Positions 43,214 to 48,767 of a stretch of DNA of 48,767 nucleotides are shown here, in pieces (positions within the stretch are counted from its first letter, which is position 1; each line of letters opens with the position of its first letter). The notes beneath the pieces were generated by a model. It was not told where the DNA came from. It saw only the letters and a list, made by a program, of their open reading frames with translations, and did no database searches. Origin of the DNA: Halovivax sp. (GTDB lineage Archaea > Halobacteriota > Halobacteria > Halobacteriales > Natrialbaceae); contig SKPV01000239.1 in NCBI GenBank assembly GCA_007119345.1, forward strand, positions 1 to 48,767, read 5' to 3'. Both the position numbers and the translations under genes were made by a program.

Positions 43214-43633
43214 TCACTCGCTCGCGGGCCACCCGACGCCGGATTCCACCGGGCGATCGGACGGATCGCACAGCGCGACGCGGAGCACGATCCCGCGTTC
43301 GGGATCGATCGAGACGACGACGTCGTCGATCCGTCGAACGTACTCGCTGGTGTGCTTGCCGGACCGGCACAGTCGTAATCCGTCGGCGAGTACGCCCGCC
43401 GAGGTGAGTTGATCGAGCTTTCGATACGTCGTCGACAGCGGAACGTCGCACGCATCGGCGAGTTCGCCGGCCGAGAGCGGCTCTTCACCGGTTTCCCCGA
43501 GGATCGCTCGACAGTCGGGATCGTCGAGGACCTCGAGAACGCGCTGAACCTCCTCGTCGTCGACGATCGTCGCCCGATCTGGAGTTTCCGTGTACCGGTC
43601 GGAGCCGATGATAGCCGGCGTCTCGTTTCTCAT
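43214..43633 (-). CDS. Winged helix-turn-helix (ArsR-like) regulator
   Basis: 139 residues. Residues 30-90 form the winged helix: VLEVLDDPDCRAILG, then PLSAGELADACDVPLSTTYR (recognition helix) and KLDQLTSAGVLADGLRL. The C-terminal half (YVRRIDDVVVSIDPERGIVL) is a beta-rich domain common in this haloarchaeal group. A short inverted repeat CGTTC-AC-GAACG (43637-43648) lies 4 bp before its ATG and may be an operator. It is divergent from the NarO-like gene, so the two may share a control region. Targets unknown. Confidence 0.8.
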   Translation of the reverse strand: MRNETPAIIGSDRYTETPDRATIVDDEEVQRVLEVLDDPDCRAILGETGEEPLSAGELADACDVPLSTTYRKLDQLTSAGVLADGLRLCRSGKHTSEYVRRIDDVVVSIDPERGIVLRVALCDPSDRPVESGVGWPASE

Positions 43634-43787
43634 ACACGTTCACGAACGGGACGGGCGGCGGGGAAGGTGAACCACAGATATAGCGGGTAGTTTATATGGC
43701 CGGCCGAACGGGATCGCCCGATCGCATCCGGACGGACCGGGACGTGAGGACTAAAGGACGTGCGATCCCATGTCGACGTAGACACGC

Positions 43788-44438
43788 ATGGCGTCAGGTA
43801 TCCGAGCGACGATCCGGTTCGACGCCCCCGAGGACTGTCCGATCGCAGCGTTCTCGACGATCTCTACGGGGATCATCGACCAGGTGTCGACGAGCGTCGC
43901 GCTACCGGACGCGACGGGGAGCGTCACCGAATTCTTGACCGACGCGGACGAGGCACCCGACGGGGCGAACGCCGAGGCGATATTCTCCTACGGCGCGTCG
44001 AACCTGTATCGAACGACCCACGACGGCGAGGCGGACTGTCCGTGCGAGTGCGTGGGGAGCTTCGGGTGTCCGATCCACCGGTACGTCGCCGAGGACGGCG
44101 ACCTGACGCTGGTTTTTCACGCGAACGATTTCGAGCAGCTCCAGGACGTGATGACCGCCCTCAGGGATCGGTTCCCGTCGGTCGACGTACAACGACTCCT
44201 GCACCCGCCGCTCGACGAGACGACCGAGGAGAGCGTGTTCGTCAACCGCGGAAAGCTCACCGACCGCCAGTACGAGGTCCTGCAAACGGCCTACGAGAGG
44301 GGATACTTCGAGAGGCCGAAAGGGGCGAACGCCACCGAGATCGCCGCCGAACTCGACATCGCTCAGTCGACGTTCACCGAGCATCTGGTGGCCGCCCAGC
44401 GAAAGATCCTGGGCGACGTCCTGGAGCGAGACGGCTGA
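43788..44438 (+). CDS. narO: NarO-type cysteine-rich HTH-10 regulator
   Basis: 216 residues. The C-terminus is an HTH-10 (Bat-type) domain: LTDRQYEVLQTAYERGYFER, then ANATEIAAELDIAQSTFTEH. The N-terminal half has Cys17 and the cluster DCPCECVGSFGCP, in which Cys84-x-Cys86-x7-Cys94 fits the CXnCXCX7C motif described for NarO and DmsR of Haloferax volcanii. NarO activates nitrate and nitrite respiration genes under anoxia, probably through a redox-sensitive metal site. Proximity to nirK favours NarO over its paralogue DmsR, but that choice is inference. TATA-like ACTAAAGG about 35 bp upstream. Confidence 0.75.
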   Translation: MASGIRATIRFDAPEDCPIAAFSTISTGIIDQVSTSVALPDATGSVTEFLTDADEAPDGANAEAIFSYGASNLYRTTHDGEADCPCECVGSFGCPIHRYVAEDGDLTLVFHANDFEQLQDVMTALRDRFPSVDVQRLLHPPLDETTEESVFVNRGKLTDRQYEVLQTAYERGYFERPKGANATEIAAELDIAQSTFTEHLVAAQRKILGDVLERDG

Positions 44439-44560
44439 ATCTGGCGAAGGCGGTCGCCGAGGCGTTCCGAGCGGCGAGAAACCCGACAGAGCCGGTCAGC
44501 TCGCGACGGCATCCGACAGTGGGACTTAAGGTCGCCTGCGCGCTCACTGCGAACACGACA

Positions 44561-45025
44561 ATGTCACTCGCCGAGGAAACCGAAATGACGTGTTCGGAGA
44601 TCGACGACTTTCTCGGCCGGCACGAGACCGGCGTCCTGTCGCTCGCCCGCGAGGACGTGCCGTACGCGATCCCGATCTCCTACGGCTACGACGCGAACGA
44701 ACGAACGATCTACGTGCGGCTGGTCTCGGCGCCCGAGAGCGAGAAACGACGGTTCCTCGCGTCCTCGCCGACGGCCAGGATCGTCGTCTACGAAGAGGCC
44801 GAGAAGGGATCGACCTACCGGAGCGTCGTGGCGAACGGAGCGCTCGAAGAGATTTCGCCGGACGAGCTGACCGTCCGTGACATCCAGCAGTACGGCGCCG
44901 CGAAGCGACCGCTGTTCGAAATCTGGGGGCGATCCAAGGAGAATCTCGACATCAATCTGTATCGCTTCGATCCGACGGAGCTGAGCGGCCGCCGAACCGA
45001 GATCGACCGCGAACCGGACGAGTGA
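44561..45025 (+). CDS. Pyridoxamine 5'-phosphate oxidase-family flavin-binding protein
   Basis: 154 residues with the split-barrel FMN-binding pattern: EIDDFLGRHETGVLSLARED, VPYAIPISYGYDANERTIYV, ESEKRRFLASSPTARIVVYE. Small proteins of this type bind FMN or F420 and often act in redox detoxification; the true PNPOx dimer residues are not evident. A TATA-like CTTAAGG lies about 34 bp upstream of ATG 44561. It follows the NarO-like gene on the same strand by 122 bp. Confidence 0.8.
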   Translation: MSLAEETEMTCSEIDDFLGRHETGVLSLAREDVPYAIPISYGYDANERTIYVRLVSAPESEKRRFLASSPTARIVVYEEAEKGSTYRSVVANGALEEISPDELTVRDIQQYGAAKRPLFEIWGRSKENLDINLYRFDPTELSGRRTEIDREPDE

Positions 45026-45055
45026 CGCGAATCGATTCGGCCTCGAAATCCCCGA

Positions 45056-45193
45056 TCAGCAGCGCGCGAAGTGATCGGTATCCACGGCCGCCGAGCACAC
45101 GGGACAGCCGTTCGCCAGGATCGCCTCGCGCATGGGACCGTTGATCTCGATCTCTTGGGCGCATTCGGGACAGACAAACTCGTACTCGCTCAT
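45056..45193 (-). CDS. 45-residue zinc-ribbon protein
   Basis: MSEYEFVCPECAQEIEINGP continues with PMREAILANGCPVCSAAVDT and ends DHFARC. CPEC and CPVC, 21 residues apart, make a complete zinc ribbon. I recall near-identical short ribbons (DUF7560-type) in many haloarchaea. It is convergent with the flavin-binding protein gene (30 bp between stops). Role unknown. Confidence 0.75.
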   Translation of the reverse strand: MSEYEFVCPECAQEIEINGPMREAILANGCPVCSAAVDTDHFARC

Positions 45194-45682
45194 TGATTAC
45201 TCCGGTATCCCGTCTGTCCGCATTCGAGGTAACTACCCAAAGGTTGTGCCCCCCGATATGGTGGGTGGTTCACGAGGTGCGATCAAACGACGGGCCATCG
45301 ATTCCGGCATCCGACCGGCGGATTATCTAACTATCGGTTCCGTGCGGGCCGTCCGGGTTCCCGGGTTGCTCGTACCGACCGCGGCCGTCCGCTCGGAAAT
45401 CGGGTGACGCTGTCATCGACGACCCAGTGCTCGGCCGGACGCGAGAAACGATCGCTCGGCCGGACGCGAGAAACGATCGCTCGCTGAAACGCACTAACGA
45501 TCGATCGGTCGGACGAATTCGGCTCGCAACCGAACAAAATGTGTGACATTCATGTGTCCTTCTCGAATCCCAACCCAATTATTACATCTATGGGCGGATT
45601 TGTGCCACAATAATTACGCAATTCTGGCGTATTTCGTTCGTTCCCGGAGGATTTATGATGAACCACGGGTTGGTTGCGGTCG
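45194..45682. other. Gene-free stretch with a 25-nt repeat
   Basis: No coding frame. A 25-nt unit (GCTCGGCCGGACGCGAGAAA plus CGATC) occurs exactly twice at 45429-45453 and 45454-45478, with a decayed third at 45479-45502. The unit shares GAAACG and TCGG words and its 25-nt length with the array at 19555. ATTTATG at 45651-45657 is a TATA-like box 29 bp before the ATG at 45683. Confidence 0.6.
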
Positions 45683-45991
45683 ATGCTGGTCTCAGTGGAC
45701 AGCACAACGGGGGACGGGGAATCACTCAGCTTGGCCATCGTCGAGGCGGTCGCCGAACGGGAGGGTGTGGACGTCACGGAGATCGAGCCGCCCGAGTATC
45801 AATCGTTGTACGAGGTCTGCGACCCGGAAGCGCTCGACGTCCTGTTCTCACCTCGCGAGGGTGAAACCCGACGGAGCCCCGGCGAGATCAAGCTGCGATT
45901 TTGCGGGTACGACGTCGTCGTCACGAGCGACGGGGGCGTAACTGTCGACGGCGACGCGACGAGCGAGGGCGAAGAAACCGATAGCGCCTGA
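45683..45991 (+). CDS. HalOD1-domain protein
   Basis: 102 residues. SLSLAIVEAVAEREGVDVTE, then EPPEYQSLYEVCDPEALDVL and IKLRFCGYDVVVTSDGGVTV form a stand-alone HalOD1 unit, more typical than the copy at 16141 because the LYEVCDPEALD motif is complete. The acidic tail GDATSEGEETDSA is disordered. No receiver domain is fused or adjacent. ATG 45683 is supported by a TATA-like box at 45651-45657; an upstream TTG at 45674 is possible. Confidence 0.88.
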   Translation: MLVSVDSTTGDGESLSLAIVEAVAEREGVDVTEIEPPEYQSLYEVCDPEALDVLFSPREGETRRSPGEIKLRFCGYDVVVTSDGGVTVDGDATSEGEETDSA

Positions 45992-46024
45992 GCGAATCGC
46001 GACGGTCGGTCCGAGTCGGGTTCG

Positions 46025-46417
46025 TCAGTCGATCGACGTCGACAGTCGTTCGCGGACGTCCCTCGGGATCGACGCCGCGCGACCGGTTTCCCGGTCGACG
46101 AACACCTGAGTCGTCCGAGCCGTAGCCGCCAAATCGCCGTCCGCCCGGATCTCGTAGGCCATCGGCACGCTCGACTCGCCGAGTTCGGAGAGGGTTACCG
46201 AGACAACGACCTCGTCGCCGGCGTGGATCGGTCGCTCGTAGTCGATCGTTAGCGACGCGAGGACGGTGTCGAGATCGGCCAGGGACTCGCCGACGATTCG
46301 TTCGAAGAACGCCTCGCGTGCTTCCTCGAGGTACGTCGCGTAGACGGCGTTGTTGACGTGGCCCATGAAGTCGACGTCGCGCAACCGCACGTCGACATCG
46401 TACGCGAATTCGGTCAT
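46025..46417 (-). CDS. Hot-dog acyl-CoA thioesterase (4HBT family)
   Basis: 130 residues. The catalytic region is RLRDVDFMGHVNNAVYATYL, with Asp in the DxDFMGHVNN motif as the family's nucleophile or base, followed by SLTIDYERPIHAGDEVVVSV. It hydrolyses acyl-CoA thioesters; the acyl group is unknown. ATG 46417 gives the usual length and has CCGTAACGTT about 32 bp upstream; an in-frame ATG at 46468 would add 17 residues. Confidence 0.88.
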   Translation of the reverse strand: MTEFAYDVDVRLRDVDFMGHVNNAVYATYLEEAREAFFERIVGESLADLDTVLASLTIDYERPIHAGDEVVVSVTLSELGESSVPMAYEIRADGDLAATARTTQVFVDRETGRAASIPRDVRERLSTSID

Positions 46418-46531
46418 TAGCCCCGGTTCGAACGCCGGCGGGCTGAACGTTACGGTTCCGCGAGACATGTACGACTCGTCGAGACGTTCGTCACCGACCG
46501 TCGACGCACCGCGGCGATTCGGAGCGTCGAG

Positions 46532-47293
46532 CTATTCGGTGATCGGTCCGTCACAGACCGACTCGAAGACCTCGTCGTGAAGCCGATCGGTGACTTCGGT
46601 CGCCAGCCGTTCGAGGTTCACCGTGTCTGCACGGTTGTACCGGATCAACGTCTCGAGTGCCTCGTCGTCGCCGCGCTCGTACTCGTGCCAGAGCCTGACC
46701 GCGTCACGGCCGGTGATGTCGGGCGTGTCACGGTCGATATCGAGATCCCGCTCGATCCGCTTGAGACCGCCGGTGAGGCCGATCGTTCGACACGGGTACA
46801 TGAGATCGAGGTGCGGAACGGTGAGCTCGAGATCGAATCGCGTCTCGAGGAACGGAACGTCGAACCGGCGTCCGTTGAACGTGACGAGCAATGAGGCCCC
46901 TTCGAGCGCGCCTGTGAGCGCGTCGACAGAGAGGTCGTCCTCGCGAACGAACGTCGTCGTCTCGCCCGCGCGGTGGACGCTCACGGTCGTCACCACGTCC
47001 CTGGACGCGTCGAGTCCCGTCGTTTCGATGTCGAGATAACACGCGTCGTCGGCCACGTTCTCGTAGAGGCGCCAGCGAGAGCCGCTCGGGAGCGTTTCGG
47101 CGAAGTACGCGTAGTCCCCGCGATCGATGCGCTCTCGACCGGTCTCGATGAAGCGCTCGATCCGGTCGGCGACCGCGGGACCGACGACGCGTCCGTCGAA
47201 GTCATCCCAGTGGGTCACGCCCTCGGCCCAGAGTCGTCGTTCGGTCGTCTCGCCGACTCCCCGGACGGGGATGAAGCTGTTCTCGATTCGCAC
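46532..47293 (-). CDS. RNase H-like 3'-5' exonuclease domain protein
   Basis: 253 residues. Residues 1-75 (VRIENSFIPVRGVGETTERR) resemble a helix-hairpin-helix-like entry domain. The rest is an RNase H-fold exonuclease of the DEDD/YprB type: Asp and Glu in ACYLDIETTGLD, Asn/Asp in LVTFNGRRFDVPFLE, and a late RYNRADTVNLERL with the final Asp. It probably trims single-stranded nucleic acid. The GTG at 47293 is chosen because TTTTATCGG at 47316-47324 is its TATA box; the longer frame to 47362 would start upstream of that box. Confidence 0.85.
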   Translation of the reverse strand: MRIENSFIPVRGVGETTERRLWAEGVTHWDDFDGRVVGPAVADRIERFIETGRERIDRGDYAYFAETLPSGSRWRLYENVADDACYLDIETTGLDASRDVVTTVSVHRAGETTTFVREDDLSVDALTGALEGASLLVTFNGRRFDVPFLETRFDLELTVPHLDLMYPCRTIGLTGGLKRIERDLDIDRDTPDITGRDAVRLWHEYERGDDEALETLIRYNRADTVNLERLATEVTDRLHDEVFESVCDGPITE

Positions 47294-47315
47294 GAGGTGA
47301 CCTGGGGTGTCGATC

Positions 47316-47324
47316 CGATAAAAA
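47316..47324 (-). promoter_or_regulatory. TATA box of the RNase H-like gene
   Basis: TTTTATCGG on the minus strand, centred about 26 bp upstream of the GTG at 47293. It decides between two possible starts. Confidence 0.6.
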
Positions 47325-47415
47325 CGCTCGCATCCGGCGGGCCGGTCCCGCGAGTCCGCCACGCGAGTTCGCGGCGGTTCGGCGGTCTCGAGACGCCGTC
47401 ACTCGGCGTTCGCCG

Positions 47416-47727
47416 TCACTCGCTGTTGTCGGAGAGAAACAGCGTTCGATCGATCGCCTCGACCGCCGCGCTCTGCCAGCGAGAGACGTCTTCGCCTTCG
47501 GCGCCGGGAATCTCGACCGCGACTCCGGCGTCCTCGACCGTCACGGACGCGTCGGCGTCGATCCGATCGGCGTAGCCCTCGAGCTGGTACCGCAGGAACC
47601 GCTTCGTCGAGTCGGTCGCCTAGAGGTCGGCCGCGTCGAACTCGTGGACGAGAACCGCGCCGTTCTCGTCCGCCTCGGCGCGCGTCGTGAGACCGTGTGG
47701 CGACCCGGTGAGTTGCCGGCTCCTCAT
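47416..47727 (-). pseudogene. Small acidic protein gene interrupted by an amber codon
   Basis: From ATG 47727 the frame reads MRSRQLTGSPHGLTTRAEAD, then ENGAVLVHEFDAADL, a TAG at 47622-47620 (codon 36), and ATDSTKRFLRYQLEGYADRI followed by VTVEDAGVAVEIPGAEGEDV to a TGA at 47416. Both parts have halophilic composition and look like one continuous domain. I do not recognise the family by name. A point mutation, a sequencing error or readthrough are all possible; mutation is the simplest. Confidence 0.6.
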
Positions 47728-47746
47728 CGTCGACGGCGTCGACGCC

Positions 47747-48412
47747 TCACAGGGAGATCCAGTCGGTGTCCGCGTCCCGATCGCGAAGGTGCCAGCGGTG
47801 TTCCGGGCCCTCGGAACCCGATCGGAGCTCGACGACCGCGTCGAACAGCGGTTCGAACAGGCGAGCCGCCTCCTCCTCGCGGTCGATCGGGAAGTGAAAG
47901 TGACCCATCCCCCGACTCCGACGGATTCGGGTCGTCATGACGTGGAGGAGGCGAAACACGTTCTCCGCGTCGTGGGACTGGACGAGATCCGAGACCGAGT
48001 CCACGCACACCCGAAGTTCCGACGGGGCGAGGTCGCTCTCCTCGTCGAACTCGTCGAGGGTCCCCACGAACTTCGCCCCGGTCACGCCCAACATCTCGGT
48101 CTCGATCACCGACCCGGTCGGATACGTTCGATCCGACCTGGCGGCGTCCCCGTCCCTCTGAACGATGAACCGCGTCTCGCCGTCCTCGCCACGTTCGGCG
48201 TGAGACGCGACCCGGCCGGGATCCGTGGCCACGACCAGTCGGAATCTCGCCTCGTTCGAGCCGTCGCCTAACAGTCGATTGCAGGCGGATCCGTGCGACC
48301 CGCACCCGGCCGCCCCCACGACCAGAATGTTACTCCCCCGTCGCTTCAGCGTCCCGAGCGCCTGCGCGAACGAAGCGCTCTCCGGAACACCGACCCCAGG
48401 CTCGCTGCGCAT
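47747..48412 (-). CDS. DUF7504/HTR-like RecA-fold protein with degraded P-loop
   Basis: 221 residues with the layout of the haloarchaeal HTR-like (DUF7504) family: SNILVVGAAGCGSHGSACNR in place of a Walker A, LRVCVDSVSDLVQSHDAENV as the Walker B-like strand, and FRLLHVMTTRIRRSRGMGHF near the end. RecA-superfamily proteins of this type are often near signalling genes; their function is not established. The Walker A lacks GKT/S, so ATP binding is doubtful. CAAATAAAC at 48437-48445 gives a minus-strand TATA box about 29 bp from ATG 48412. Confidence 0.72.
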   Translation of the reverse strand: MRSEPGVGVPESASFAQALGTLKRRGSNILVVGAAGCGSHGSACNRLLGDGSNEARFRLVVATDPGRVASHAERGEDGETRFIVQRDGDAARSDRTYPTGSVIETEMLGVTGAKFVGTLDEFDEESDLAPSELRVCVDSVSDLVQSHDAENVFRLLHVMTTRIRRSRGMGHFHFPIDREEEAARLFEPLFDAVVELRSGSEGPEHRWHLRDRDADTDWISL

Positions 48413-48648
48413 TCACTTCCCTGCACAGTTCCCCGTCAAATAAACATTGCGGCCGGCAGTTCATACAAACGGCCGATCCGCCGGTAATTTGTCCTGGCGA
48501 CGCGTATCCTGTCCCCCTCGAGGGCTCCGTAGCCTACACGACGAGCGTTCCGTCGGAGCGAGCAGAACACGAATCGACAGCGACCGCTCGGCACGCCATC
48601 GCGGGACGAGATCGGCCACTTTTTCCTGTTCGCCGCGTAAGAGTCAGT

Positions 48649-48767
48649 ATGAGCGACGACGATCTCGCCGAAGCGATCGCGGAGCTCGCCGAGGCGATCC
48701 GGGACCTACGGGACGAACTCGACGCCGAGCGACGCCGGCCGCGACCCGGGTTCCCCCGACCGCCCCA
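48649..48767 (+). CDS. Start of an acidic coiled-coil protein (runs off the window)
   Basis: The first 39 codons are MSDDDLAEAIAELAEAIRDL, then RDELDAERRRPRPGFPRPP. The heptad-like Leu/Ile/Ala pattern suggests a coiled coil, followed by a Pro/Arg stretch. CTTTTTCC near 48617-48629 is about 27 bp upstream and supports the start. The C-terminal part is outside the window, so no family can be given. Confidence 0.6.
   Translation, partial: MSDDDLAEAIAELAEAIRDLRDELDAERRRPRPGFPRPP

Noticed and set aside
43760..44560. Long plus-strand frame joining onto the flavin-binding protein from inside the NarO-like gene
   Set aside because: The upstream part is an Arg-rich shadow of the regulator. The real start at 44561 has its own TATA-like box.

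Overview
The window is chromosomal DNA of a haloarchaeon (class Halobacteria). The grounds are high GC, proteins very rich in Asp and Glu, TATA-like boxes about 26-30 bp upstream of start codons with almost no leader, twin-arginine signal peptides on exported proteins, and lineage-typical families: HalOD1, Bat/HTH-10 regulators, UPF0212, a methylaspartate-cycle cluster, an archaeal proteasome and GTP cyclohydrolase III. I cannot fix the genus.

Layout. 0.5-8 kb: a four-PAS histidine kinase, a decayed kinase remnant, a ribbon-helix-helix protein, a CoA-disulfide-reductase-like flavoprotein, a decayed Bat-type regulator and an M20 peptidase. 8.6-15.4 kb: exported and membrane proteins (cupredoxin, a UbiA relative without its Asp-rich motif, a penicillin acylase with a coupled membrane protein, and an eight-repeat beta-propeller built of exact 40-residue units). 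15.9-24.3 kb: a HalOD1 protein behind two overlapping micro-ORFs, an XRE-CBS regulator with a palindrome over its promoter, UPF0212, the proteasome beta subunit, an oxidoreductase divergent from a ThuA-like gene, DUF389 and an eIF2B-like protein. 24.4-29.8 kb: a zinc-ribbon protein, an Mrp ATPase, a broken DUF2243 gene, a UDG-like protein, a nucleotidyltransferase-like protein, tRNA-Ser and a zinc-finger protein.

29.9-36.9 kb is the metabolic core. A five-gene minus-strand operon (glutamate mutase S and E, methylaspartate ammonia-lyase, mesaconyl-CoA hydratase, beta-methylmalyl-CoA lyase) lies opposite a divergent CoA-transferase. These are the diagnostic steps of the methylaspartate cycle, which turns acetyl-CoA units into glyoxylate and propionyl-CoA. 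37-41 kb: a small conserved protein, GTP cyclohydrolase III, a CBS/zinc-ribbon protein, phosphoglycerate kinase, a GNAT acetyltransferase and tRNA-Thr. 41.3-45 kb: copper nitrite reductase close to a NarO-type cysteine-rich HTH-10 regulator, a winged-helix regulator and a flavin-binding protein. 45-48.8 kb: zinc ribbon, a second HalOD1 protein, thioesterase, RNase H-like protein, a nonsense-interrupted gene, a DUF7504-like protein and the start of one more gene.

The most unusual signal is a structured element directly after both tRNA genes. Each copy has a hairpin with a nearly identical 13-nt loop, an inverted copy of the cognate tRNA T-arm, a second copy of the tRNA 3' end, and another hairpin with a shared loop core. 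The stems differ between the two copies but still pair. The window also holds several intergenic tandem repeats with exact unit lengths of 20, 22, 25 and 28 nt, and four decayed or interrupted genes.
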